Assembly: GCA_002299795.1 (NCBI GenBank)
Contig: DBNP01000023.1
Span: 1 to 41,830 of the forward strand
DNA from: Candidatus Saccharibacteria bacterium UBA669
GTDB taxonomy: Bacteria; Patescibacteriota; Saccharimonadia; Saccharimonadales; Saccharimonadaceae
DNA: 41,830 nt
Reading direction: 5' to 3'
In this document: positions 23,355 through 30,139 of the stretch, one piece after another
How positions within the stretch are numbered: position 1 is the stretch's first letter
How the letters are laid out: the number at the start of each line of letters is the position of its first letter
Made by a program: the position numbers and the translations under genes
The notes under the pieces: generated by a model
Told to the model about the DNA's origin: nothing
Databases searched by the model: none
What the model saw: only the letters and a program-made list of their open reading frames with translations

Positions 23355-24224
23355 TCAGTACAGATGAGCGCTTGCTAAATCGTCCTTGATTGCCCGCAGC
23401 GGGCGATAGGGGTCATGGGGATTCGCATGGCGAGCGCGTATGCTTTCAAATTCCTGTGCTTGAGAAACGCATTGTGCGTCATGGTTATCGGCATCGTCGG
23501 CCGCCTGCACGAGTCCATTAACCATTAGCGCCTGCTCAACCGCCAAACTAAGTCGATGGGCTTTTAGCTCGGAACGCAAGGTGTGGTCTTTCATAGCACC
23601 GGGTCGCCGCAGTGCGAGTGCGCTCCCCGCTATGTGATCGCGCAGATGAACGAGCTCGTGTAGGGTAGTCGCAGGGCCAGTTTGCGTGCGACCCTCACTC
23701 AGCGCCCCCATAGTGAGAGCGAAAAATGGACGATGCATCAACGCGTAGTCGCCAGTACTGTGATGGAGTGTGCTATATTCGGCAAGAATTTCCGCAAACG
23801 CCACGTAACGAACCAAATAATCTTGTTGCCGGCGGCGCGTTTTGAGGCGCTCATCTAGGTGCGCTATCGATGCTTCTGCCTTTTGCGGATCATGAAGATA
23901 ACGGGTCAACAGTGTAATGGCGCGTCGTTGCTGAGCATCAGTTTGCCGCGACATTGAGGCGTCACCGACCAGTCTCTCGCCCGGGTAACCAGCCATCACT
24001 GGCATAGCGCTGGGGTGCCCCTGGTATGCATCGGGCGTTTGCAAATAGACAAACTGTCCTCGTATAGCCGCGACATTGGGAACAAACAACTGCTCGAGCG
24101 ACCCAAGTGACTGTGCCGCTGATCTACTACCAATAGCATCGACAATCTCAGGCCGTCGCAGCACCTCGTGTGCACGCGTCAGTGTGTCGTCAACATATTT
24201 GTACCGTTCAGTTGATGTTCGCAT
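23355..24224 (-). CDS. Putative zincin-type metallopeptidase (HExxH), 289 aa
   Basis: The soluble, helix-rich protein has a gluzincin-like motif T-L-H189-E-L-V-H193-L-R-D-H. Glu219 (R-S-E-L-K-A-H) is a possible third ligand 26 residues later. No signal peptide or membrane segment is seen, so it probably acts in the cytoplasm. The family is not recognised. The start codon has no SD but lies about 40 bases after the predicted transcript start of a perfect consensus promoter (24272-24300), implying high expression. It is convergent with the PurA-like operon and divergent from der. It may be a toxin-, regulator- or defence-type protease; that is inference. Confidence 0.6.
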   Translation of the reverse strand: MRTSTERYKYVDDTLTRAHEVLRRPEIVDAIGSRSAAQSLGSLEQLFVPNVAAIRGQFVYLQTPDAYQGHPSAMPVMAGYPGERLVGDASMSRQTDAQQRRAITLLTRYLHDPQKAEASIAHLDERLKTRRRQQDYLVRYVAFAEILAEYSTLHHSTGDYALMHRPFFALTMGALSEGRTQTGPATTLHELVHLRDHIAGSALALRRPGAMKDHTLRSELKAHRLSLAVEQALMVNGLVQAADDADNHDAQCVSQAQEFESIRARHANPHDPYRPLRAIKDDLASAHLY

Positions 24225-24271
24225 AAGCAGAGGTGAGTGATGAGGATTACCAGATTGTATTATATCTTTTC

Positions 24272-24300
24272 ATTATAGCACCTTAGCAATATATTGTCAA
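24272..24300 (-). promoter_or_regulatory. Perfect consensus promoter of the HExxH gene
   Basis: On the minus strand TTGACA (24300-24295), 17 bases, TATAAT (24277-24272). A second TATAAT-like hexamer lies slightly downstream (around 24257-24263). Confidence 0.85.
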
Positions 24301-24333
24301 TACCGCTCATGCTCGTAATAGGGGTAAAACTCT

Positions 24334-24341
24334 GGTATAAT
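24334..24341 (+). promoter_or_regulatory. Extended -10 promoter of der
   Basis: TG-G-TATAAT, with the hexamer at 24336-24341, ends 10 bases before the ATG of der. The -35 region is poor, as is common for extended -10 promoters. A transcript from here would have a leader of only about 3-4 bases. Confidence 0.65.
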
Positions 24342-24351
24342 TAATCACACT

Positions 24352-25761
24352 ATGGCGACAAGGCTACCAACAGTTGCGATCATTGGGCGTGCAAACGCGG
24401 GCAAGAGCTCGCTATTTAACCGTATGGTTCGTGCACAGCAGGCGATTGTTGCCCGTGAAGCCGGGACTACTCGCGACAATGTCGTTGGCAAGGTTGAACA
24501 CCAGCATCATCAGTTTTGGCTCGTCGACACGGCTGGGCTAAAGCCTGCCGAAGATGAGTTTGAGGCAACGATTCAGGATCAGATTGAAGACGCAGCCGCC
24601 GCGGCAGACGTCATACTCGTCGTCATCGACAGTACGCAGTACGTCGGCGATGAGGAGAGAGCCGTCGCTAAAAAAGCTTTGCGCAGCAAAAAGCCAGTTA
24701 TCCTCGTGGCCAACAAAGCGGACCTACGAGACTCATTAGCGTCAACTGAGTTCCAGCGCCTTGGCATCAAAGCGATCATTCGCACCAGTGCCGAGCATAG
24801 CAGCGGTATCACCGACGTGCTTGATGCCGTCGTCAGCCACATACCCGCCACCTACGAAGAAGCCCCTAGCGACATCCTACGCATCGCACTCATCGGCCGA
24901 CCAAATGTTGGCAAAAGCTATCTGTTCAACACGCTTGCTGGCAAGCAGCAGGCGATTGTTGCCAATGTCGCCGGTACGACGCGCGACCTTAATCGCATCA
25001 CCGTGACATACCATGGCCAAGCGCTTGAGCTTATTGACACCGCTGGCGTGCGTCGCCAGGGCAAGCAAGAGGTAGGAATTGAGAAATTTAGCGTCCTGCG
25101 CACCATCGCTGCCATTGAAGAATCAGATATATGCCTCCTCCTCATGGACGTCGGTGAGCTTAACACACAGCTTGACCAACGCCTTGCCGGCATGATCGCC
25201 GAGGCAGGCAAGGGCCTTGTGCTCGTTGTGAGCAAGTGGGATGCGGTCGAGGGCAAAGATGCCTATACGCGTGATGCGCTGGCGCCAAAAATTGCCAACA
25301 ACTTCGATTTCGTACCCTGGGCACCGCTCATTTTTACGAGTAGTGTCACTGGCCAAAACGTCGCCAAGCTGCTCGATCTCGCCCTCGATATTGCCGTGCG
25401 CCGTCAGCAGCCCACCAAAACACGCGTCCTCAACGATATGCTCCAGCAGGCCGTCGCCAAGCATCCGCCAGCTGGTCTCAAAAACACCCATCCAAAGCTA
25501 CGCTATATCGTACAAACCGACACCATGCCGCCATGGTTTGTGATTCATGGGTCAAACCTCAAGTTCGTACACTGGAGCTACAAACGCTACCTCGAGCGCC
25601 TGCTCCGTGAAACCTACAACTACGCTGGTACGCCGATCAAATTTAGCTTTCGTGATGAAAAACAGGTCAAGAGCAATAAAGAGCGCGTTGCGCGCGGGCT
25701 CGCACCAGTTACCAAGGCCTACAAACAGGCCAAGCAAGCTGCTAGTCGCGACAATAAATAG
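24352..25761 (+). CDS. der: Ribosome-assembly GTPase Der (EngA)
   Basis: Der is an essential GTPase with two tandem G domains that binds the 50S subunit during late assembly. G1 of domain 1 is G-R-A-N-A-G-K-S at 12-19, with D-T-A-G near 62 and N-K-A-D near 122. Domain 2 repeats G-R-P-N-V-G-K-S near 182, D-T-A-G near 230 and S-K-W-D near 297. The C-terminal 110 residues form the KH-like domain (F-V-I-H-G-S-N near 400). The length of 469 aa is close to typical. There is no SD: a TATAAT box ends 10 bases upstream, so it is probably leaderless. A hairpin after the stop serves as a terminator in both directions. Confidence 0.97.
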   Translation: MATRLPTVAIIGRANAGKSSLFNRMVRAQQAIVAREAGTTRDNVVGKVEHQHHQFWLVDTAGLKPAEDEFEATIQDQIEDAAAAADVILVVIDSTQYVGDEERAVAKKALRSKKPVILVANKADLRDSLASTEFQRLGIKAIIRTSAEHSSGITDVLDAVVSHIPATYEEAPSDILRIALIGRPNVGKSYLFNTLAGKQQAIVANVAGTTRDLNRITVTYHGQALELIDTAGVRRQGKQEVGIEKFSVLRTIAAIEESDICLLLMDVGELNTQLDQRLAGMIAEAGKGLVLVVSKWDAVEGKDAYTRDALAPKIANNFDFVPWAPLIFTSSVTGQNVAKLLDLALDIAVRRQQPTKTRVLNDMLQQAVAKHPPAGLKNTHPKLRYIVQTDTMPPWFVIHGSNLKFVHWSYKRYLERLLRETYNYAGTPIKFSFRDEKQVKSNKERVARGLAPVTKAYKQAKQAASRDNK

Positions 25762-25762
25762 C

Positions 25763-25783
25763 CCCGCCATATTTCAGACGGGG
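25763..25783. terminator. Shared convergent terminator after der
   Basis: CCCCG (25764-25768) pairs with CGGGG (25779-25783) around an AT-rich loop, between the stops of der and of the opposite membrane-protein operon. A T-rich tract follows on the minus side. Confidence 0.5.
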
Positions 25784-25789
25784 AGTGGG

Positions 25790-26131
25790 TTACTGCTGCC
25801 GCAACTGCTCGATCACCTGATCGAACGTCAAGCCCTGTTGGTCGAGGTTCGCAGCGTGGCGCTGCGCATCAACGTACAGGGCGTAGCGCAGTTCATAGCG
25901 CATGCCCTGGTGTAAACCGACAGCCAGCAGTAGCATGGCCACAATACTGACAGCGATCATCGGCCACGAGCCAGCGATAAAGCCAGCCGGCACCACGATG
26001 ACTATAAACACCGCCAGTAGGCCCATACAGGCACCGACCAGCTGACGAACGAGCCGCTGCCAGCCCGTTTCGGGTGTAGCCAGCAACCGCTGCCAGCTTT
26101 CGACTTGCGCGATCTCACTCTCGTGGTTCAT
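25790..26131 (-). CDS. Small two-helix membrane protein, 113 aa
   Basis: The product has a cytoplasmic N-terminus of about 30 residues with W-Q-R-L repeated twice, then two transmembrane helices (about 32-52 and 56-76). A charged C-terminal helix ends in Q-V-I-E-Q-L-R-Q-Q. I chose the ATG at 26131 because GGAGG lies 5 bases upstream; the in-frame extension to 26221 lies within the preceding small gene. It follows the 58-residue gene with almost no gap (the SD overlaps that gene's stop). The family is not recognised. The helix-hairpin-plus-charged-tail plan recurs in several small genes of this window. Confidence 0.6.
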   Translation of the reverse strand: MNHESEIAQVESWQRLLATPETGWQRLVRQLVGACMGLLAVFIVIVVPAGFIAGSWPMIAVSIVAMLLLAVGLHQGMRYELRYALYVDAQRHAANLDQQGLTFDQVIEQLRQQ

Positions 26132-26133
26132 CA

Positions 26134-26310
26134 CTACCTCCGTAGCCCTAGTAGGCTGTCGAACAGGGTTATGATTGCACGGAACATTGTCCCAATGACG
26201 CCTACGATCGTTTTGATCCATCCACCCACCATGGCAGGCTCCTTGATGGTGGCGTATGCCAGATAGGCAAGCGCCAGTGTCAGGACGATCCGTATCACTA
26301 CTTTCTTCAT
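26134..26310 (-). CDS. Very small membrane protein, 58 aa
   Basis: This ORF is only 58 residues. A strong SD (GGAGG, 4 bases before ATG at 26310) and a promoter at 26354-26382 support it, and the next gene's SD overlaps its stop. The product has a basic start (M-K-K), one hydrophobic helix (about 5-20), a short K-E-P turn with W31, and a second amphipathic-hydrophobic segment (about 33-54) ending L-R-R. A second good SD (AAGGAG) precedes an internal in-frame ATG at 26232, which could give a 32-residue product carrying only the second segment. Function unknown; possibly a small membrane regulator or toxin-like peptide. Confidence 0.62.
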   Translation of the reverse strand: MKKVVIRIVLTLALAYLAYATIKEPAMVGGWIKTIVGVIGTMFRAIITLFDSLLGLRR

Positions 26311-26353
26311 GCTACCTCCAGTCGGTAGGAGAGAAAAGCTAAAGAATATTATT

Positions 26354-26382
26354 ACGATACATTATTACTGATAATATGTCAA
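26354..26382 (-). promoter_or_regulatory. Promoter of the 58-aa/113-aa gene pair
   Basis: The minus strand has TTGACA (26382-26377), 17 bases, TATCGT (26359-26354). The region around it is very AT-rich. A GC-rich hairpin at 26390-26421 just upstream probably ends the preceding transcript. Confidence 0.6.
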
Positions 26383-26389
26383 ATGAAAC

Positions 26390-26421
26390 GTCCGCCGTCC
26401 CCCACTAGGGAAACGACGGAC
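26390..26421 (-). terminator. Hairpin after the 180-aa membrane protein gene
   Basis: GTCCG and CGT pair with ACG and CGGAC, with CCC/GGG inside. It lies 10 bases after the stop at 26432 on the minus strand and is followed by GTTTCATTT. It is a likely terminator separating two short operons. Confidence 0.6.
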
Positions 26422-26431
26422 TGTTGTGTGG

Positions 26432-26974
26432 CTATCTCCACTGGACGATGCCACGCCACCGCTGCGACACAGGGGTTTCCTGTGGTTCATCAGCGACGGC
26501 CGTATGAGCTGTCGCAGCCACCAGGCCGTGTGCGGCGTGGAGCTGCTGGTTGAGCGTCTCGGGCTGAGACGCAGTGCGGCGTGCATCACGCCTCAGCCAC
26601 AGGTACGCAGCGAGGAGTATTGCCGCACCAACTGCCACCGTGACTATGCTTTCGGCATACTCGCCAATCCAGCGAGCGGTGCCAATAGCAACGGTGACGA
26701 GCACCACAGCGAGAAGTGCGAGTGAACCGATAAACACGGCCCACACCAGGAGCGCTGGCGTCAGTACTGGCACCTGCCAGGACTTTTTCTTGCCGTTCTC
26801 CCGGTAGGGAATACGGACAATCCACACCAGCGACAGACCACGCGGCTTCCAGCTGCCGAGCCAGGCGACGATGCCCACATCGAGCAGCGTGCCTAGTGGC
26901 GGAAGCACGTAGAGAATCTTCGCGCTCACCACCAGGGCCACCAGCCACTGGGCGTATAGCGTCAACCCGGTCAT
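26432..26974 (-). CDS. Membrane protein, 180 aa
   Basis: The product has about four hydrophobic helices (roughly 5-22, 26-42, 70-98, 103-125) with a basic cytoplasmic loop containing E-N-G-K-K-K-S-W. The C-terminal 50 residues are hydrophilic (His/Ala/Thr rich, then Pro/Glu). GGAGG precedes the ATG by six bases. It is the second gene of a unit starting at 27364 (30-base gap). I do not recognise the family. Composition is GC-rich like the neighbouring small membrane genes. Confidence 0.6.
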   Translation of the reverse strand: MTGLTLYAQWLVALVVSAKILYVLPPLGTLLDVGIVAWLGSWKPRGLSLVWIVRIPYRENGKKKSWQVPVLTPALLVWAVFIGSLALLAVVLVTVAIGTARWIGEYAESIVTVAVGAAILLAAYLWLRRDARRTASQPETLNQQLHAAHGLVAATAHTAVADEPQETPVSQRWRGIVQWR

Positions 26975-27004
26975 TCGCAGCCTCCGTCTCCTACGCCATG
27001 GCGT

Positions 27005-27364
27005 CTAGTGACCCCCTGTCCTCTCCCTCAGCTCGCGCATGTCACGCAGGTAGTCCATGCACGCCTCCCACGCGGGGTCGAGGTATGACGGTTCCACGAT
27101 GCCGTACTTCTCTTGCCGCTGCACCGCCTCCAGTTCGTCGCGGTAGCGGCGGTCGGCGGCGTTGACAGTGTGGGTTGCCCACATAGCGAGCGCCCCTGTC
27201 GCAATCGCGATCAAGAGGTGATACCACTGGGCTCCCGCAATGATCGCGAGGTATGAAGCGACGGCAGTGGCAGTCCAGGCCAGCGAGACCAGGACCACCC
27301 TCCACGCATACTGAGTCGTGCCCGGCTGCAAAGCCTGGGTGGACGACGTGTTTTCCTGATTCAT
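27005..27364 (-). CDS. Small two-helix membrane protein, 119 aa
   Basis: A polar Gln/Ser/Thr-rich N-terminus (1-20) is followed by two transmembrane helices (about 23-42 and 48-66). A charged helical tail carries D-R-R-Y-R-D-E-L-E-A-V-Q-R-Q-E-K and a Y-L-D-P-A-W motif. AGGAG lies 5 bases before the ATG at 27364. The longer frame to 27448 overlaps the promoter and is rejected. It is led by its own promoter (27420-27448), which overlaps that of pth. Family unknown. Confidence 0.6.
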   Translation of the reverse strand: MNQENTSSTQALQPGTTQYAWRVVLVSLAWTATAVASYLAIIAGAQWYHLLIAIATGALAMWATHTVNAADRRYRDELEAVQRQEKYGIVEPSYLDPAWEACMDYLRDMRELRERTGGH

Positions 27365-27419
27365 CGATACTCCTGTTCGTAGGGGCGTACCCCTGTTGGT
27401 TTTGAGGGATATTACATAT

Positions 27420-27448
27420 ATTATAGCATGTTTTACAATTATACACAA
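27420..27448 (-). promoter_or_regulatory. Promoter of the 27364-26432 operon
   Basis: TTGTGT (27448-27443), 17 bases, TATAAT (27425-27420) on the minus strand. It interlocks with the divergent pth promoter, so the two probably compete for polymerase. Confidence 0.6.
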
Positions 27449-27461
27449 GATAGACTATACT
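27432..27461 (+). promoter_or_regulatory. Promoter of pth
   Basis: TTTACA (27432-27437), 18 bases, TATACT (27456-27461). The ATG at 27468 starts 6 bases after the -10 box, so the predicted transcript start is at or next to the A of the ATG. Confidence 0.65.
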
Positions 27462-27467
27462 AGTGAT

Positions 27468-28028
27468 ATGAAGTTAGTCGTTGGCCTTGGCAACCCTGGC
27501 GCCGAATATGCCGGCACTCGTCACAACGTGGGCGCAGATGCGCTCCGACAATTCGCCCAGGCACAGCAAGTCGCGCTACGTCCGCAGCCAAAATACAAAG
27601 CGCTCATAGGCGAGTACGCTGCGGGCAGTGAGAAGATATACTTATTCATACCGACCACCTACTACAACCTATCTGGCGAAGCGGTACGGGCAATGTGCGA
27701 GTACTACCACATTGCACCATCAGAGGTGCTTGTGGTGCACGACGAGCTTGCGCTGCCACTTGGCACGGTACGCACCAGAGTAGGTGGGAGCGATGCGGGT
27801 AACAACGGTGTCAAATCAGTCACGCAGCACATCGGTCAGGACACGGCGCGTATTCGCATCGGTATCGGCAACGAGCTGCGCGAGCAAATGGATGATGCCG
27901 ACTTTGTGCTTAGTAAGTTCAACGCCGCCGAGCGAGCAACTCTAGCCGACCTTCAGCACGTCATCGAGGGATGTATAGAAGATTTTATCTACGATTCATT
28001 CGCGCACACTACACACCAAGCAGATTGA
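27468..28028 (+). CDS. pth: Peptidyl-tRNA hydrolase
   Basis: Pth cleaves peptidyl-tRNA released from stalled ribosomes and recycles tRNA. All signature residues are present: G-L-G-N-P-G at 6-11, T-R-H-N-V-G with the catalytic His near 20, T-Y-Y-N-L-S-G-E-A-V with the substrate-binding Asn, V-V-H-D-E-L with the catalytic Asp, and G-N-N-G-V-K-S. The length of 186 aa is normal. The ATG at 27468 is chosen because the conserved family start begins there and a -10 box lies 6 bases upstream; it is probably leaderless. The 3' end overlaps the convergent ZIP gene by 20 bases. Confidence 0.97.
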   Translation: MKLVVGLGNPGAEYAGTRHNVGADALRQFAQAQQVALRPQPKYKALIGEYAAGSEKIYLFIPTTYYNLSGEAVRAMCEYYHIAPSEVLVVHDELALPLGTVRTRVGGSDAGNNGVKSVTQHIGQDTARIRIGIGNELREQMDDADFVLSKFNAAERATLADLQHVIEGCIEDFIYDSFAHTTHQAD

Positions 28029-28758
28029 TCACCACCGCCACAAAGGCCACACCACCCAGCAGCACAACGGCCTGCCAAGTGCCTACGTTTCGTGGCTGCT
28101 CGTGAATATCAGGGATGATGTCGCTAGCGGCGATATAGATAAACATACCGCTCGTAACAGCGAGAAGTTGCGCGACCGGTAGCCCGCTATCAGAGCCCAG
28201 CAGGTAGGTCATACTGGCCGCCACGAGTGTGCCGACCGCCGTCATGGCGTTGGCAAGCAGGACTTTTTTGTCTTTCCAGCCCCGCGAGAGCAGGATGCCA
28301 AATGTGCCGAGCTCTTTTGGTATCTCATGCGCGCTGACAGCAAGCGTCGTCACTACACCCGTGACAGGATTCGCAACAAAAGCCGCTCCTATCGCGATAC
28401 CGTCAATCACGTTGTGCAGCAGATCACCAGTCATCACCATCATATTCTGTGACTTGCGCTGCGTATTCGGGGAGTGCTCGTGGTGATGGTGAAACCAGCT
28501 AGCGGTGCGTTCAAGCACAAAAAACACCAAAAACCCAGCAAGCGCCCATAGCAGCAGTTGCCGCGGCTCAGCTAGCTCAAAACTTTCCGGCAGCAGGTCA
28601 AAAAATGCCGCCGCAAGCAGCGCGCCAGCGCCAAACGGCATCGCCAAAGTAATAGCGGTCGAACGGCGCTTTTGGCTAAGAAAAATCGTCGCGCCACCAA
28701 GCAGCGAAACCGCGCTGCCTATCAGAATAACAGCGATCATGAGAGCGAACGTATCCAT
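28009..28758 (-). CDS. ZIP-family metal transporter
   Basis: The 249-aa polytopic protein has about eight helices. The metal-site motifs of ZIP helices 4 and 5 are present: H-N-V-I-D-G (about 115-120) and H-E-I-P-K-E-L-G (about 142-149). In the second motif the usual second His is Lys, which may change metal choice. A His-rich loop (H-H-H-H-E-H near 90) precedes helix 4, as in zinc/iron transporters. The probable role is uptake of a divalent metal into the cytoplasm. I chose the ATG at 28758 because TACAAT ends 6 bases upstream, pointing to a leaderless message; the longer frame would overlap that box. A candidate RNA gene ends 53 bases upstream. Confidence 0.85.
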   Translation of the reverse strand: MDTFALMIAVILIGSAVSLLGGATIFLSQKRRSTAITLAMPFGAGALLAAAFFDLLPESFELAEPRQLLLWALAGFLVFFVLERTASWFHHHHEHSPNTQRKSQNMMVMTGDLLHNVIDGIAIGAAFVANPVTGVVTTLAVSAHEIPKELGTFGILLSRGWKDKKVLLANAMTAVGTLVAASMTYLLGSDSGLPVAQLLAVTSGMFIYIAASDIIPDIHEQPRNVGTWQAVVLLGGVAFVAVVINLLGV

Positions 28759-28810
28759 ACACGCATTGTACCATGCCCCGTCCTTGCCGCCCGGTAGTAG
28801 CGAGCATACC

Positions 28811-28834
28811 AAAAACCCGAGCCGAAGCTCGGGT
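28811..28834 (-). terminator. Terminator of the candidate RNA gene
   Basis: ACCCGAGC (28815-28822) pairs with GCTCGGGT (28827-28834) around a UUCG loop on the minus strand, followed by five U. Confidence 0.9.
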
Positions 28835-29100
28835 CTTGACTATTCTTCCGTAAAGGTGCCAGGTAAGGGTGGGCATCACCTGGCACCATTACGCCCTTCG
28901 TCCCACCCATACTTGGGTATTAGCGTGACCCACCTCACGTAGTATCGAAGGTCCGCCGGACAAAGGGGTTAGTATACGCACAGGGCTGTCTAGCGGCTAG
29001 TCAGTGGAGGGTAGAATACTGAATAACACCTTGTGCGCAACCTAACATAAGTTAGAATAGGGGGTATAAGGTGCTTGATTCAGCTTTCGCTGATCAATCG
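28811..29100 (-). ncRNA. Candidate structured RNA of about 290 nt
   Basis: No protein gene fits this stretch, but on the minus strand it has a consensus promoter (29107-29135) and ends in a UUCG-loop terminator (28815-28834, U-run at 28814-28811). Inside are a 10-bp perfect stem (28855-28864 with 28878-28887) and a hairpin CTAAC/GTTAG near 29041-29054 closed by CACCTT/AAGGTG. The loop of the 10-bp stem (28867-28873) is perfectly complementary over 7 bases to 28902-28908, a possible pseudoknot. I looked for tmRNA, RNase P RNA, SRP RNA and 6S RNA signatures and did not find them. It could instead be a long leader or riboswitch for the ZIP gene, whose ATG is 53 bases beyond the terminator. Confidence 0.6.
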
Positions 29101-29106
29101 TACTTC

Positions 29107-29135
29107 ATATTATCACACACTTGACTTTATGTCAA
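29107..29135 (-). promoter_or_regulatory. Promoter of the candidate RNA
   Basis: TTGACA (29135-29130), 17 bases, TAATAT (29112-29107) on the minus strand. Its -35 box forms a palindrome, TTGAC-N5-GTCAA, with that of the divergent dprA promoter. Confidence 0.75.
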
Positions 29136-29148
29136 TACTTTTTATCAC
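29121..29148 (+). promoter_or_regulatory. Promoter of dprA
   Basis: TTGACT (29121-29126), 16 bases, TATCAC (29143-29148). The ATG at 29157 follows after 8 bases, again a nearly leaderless arrangement. It overlaps the promoter of the candidate RNA gene. Confidence 0.5.
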
Positions 29149-29156
29149 TAATTTGT

Positions 29157-30017
29157 ATGAAAATCAATAATATCTCACCCCTTAAGCATAAGTATTTACA
29201 GATTACCTCTGTTATTGCTAAACCTCCGCAAATGTTGCACTATATTGGCATGTTGCCGGATACCCGTGTGCCAACCATTGCAATCGTCGGGACTCGCAAA
29301 CCAACCAGCTATGGCCGAGAGGTCACTGAGCGGCTCGCCTACGACCTGGCCAAGCGCGGTATTGTAGTAGTAAGCGGGCTCGCCCTAGGGGTAGACGCTA
29401 TCGCACACGCCGCCGCGCTCGACGCCGGGGGCACAACACTCGCCGTGCTGCCGTGTGGTCTACCCAAAATCGCTCCCGCCACCAACCACCAGCTCGCACA
29501 CCGCATTGTCGCTGGCGGCGGGGCACTCATCAGCGAGTATACCGCCGATGCTCCTGTGGCGTGGAAGTCACATATGCTCGAGCGTAACCGATTGGTCGCG
29601 GGGCTAGCCGATGCTATTCTCATCACCGAGGCTAGCGCCCGTAGCGGCACTCTCAATACCGCTGGCCATGCACTCGAGCAGGGCAAGCATGTCTTTGTCG
29701 TACCGGGCAATATCACCAGTCCGCAAAGCGCCGGCTGCAACCTGCTTATTAAACAGGGGGCCACCCCTGTGACCTGCGCCGAGGATATTCTAGAAGTGAT
29801 CGCACCACAGCTGCTTACCACCCAGTCACAGTTCGCACTTGGCAGCAACCCGACCGAAACCGCCATTCTCGAGCAGCTCCGTGCCGGCCTACGCAACGGC
29901 GAGGAAATCCAGCGCACCCTCGGCATTGATAGTGGCGAATTCAACATCGCCCTGACCATGCTCGAGCTCGCCGGCGCCGTAAAGGCTCTTGGCGCCAATC
30001 AGTGGACGCTGCGCTAG
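29157..30017 (+). CDS. dprA: DNA-processing protein DprA (Smf)
   Basis: DprA binds incoming single-stranded DNA during natural transformation and loads RecA. The Rossmann-like core is clear: V-G-T-R-K-P-T-S-Y-G near 43-52, S-G-L-A-L-G-V-D-A-I-A-H near 73-84, L-A-V-L-P-C-G-L near 96-103, S-E-Y near 127, R-N-R-L-V-A-G-L near 144 and S-G-T-L-N-T-A near 163-169. A short C-terminal winged-helix-like domain (about 225-286) follows. Length of 286 aa is slightly short for the family because the N-terminal SAM-like domain is reduced. The ATG at 29157 is chosen from the -10 spacing; the upstream TTG/ATG frame lies in the promoter. Presence fits DNA uptake by a nucleotide-salvaging cell. Confidence 0.93.
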   Translation: MKINNISPLKHKYLQITSVIAKPPQMLHYIGMLPDTRVPTIAIVGTRKPTSYGREVTERLAYDLAKRGIVVVSGLALGVDAIAHAAALDAGGTTLAVLPCGLPKIAPATNHQLAHRIVAGGGALISEYTADAPVAWKSHMLERNRLVAGLADAILITEASARSGTLNTAGHALEQGKHVFVVPGNITSPQSAGCNLLIKQGATPVTCAEDILEVIAPQLLTTQSQFALGSNPTETAILEQLRAGLRNGEEIQRTLGIDSGEFNIALTMLELAGAVKALGANQWTLR

Positions 30018-30139
30018 ATACCATCACACCACCCAGCTCCAATTTGGTGCTATCGATAAGCTGTTATTTTACATGCATACATTTTTATTGTAATATACAA
30101 ATTACACAGTAGTGTCCCTACTCGCACCTAGGAGTTTAC

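Noticed and set aside
28811..29100. tmRNA, RNase P RNA, SRP RNA or 6S RNA
   Set aside because: No tRNA-like 3' end with T-arm, no RNase P conserved core, no SRP tetraloop domain, and no long 5'/3' pairing typical of 6S RNA.
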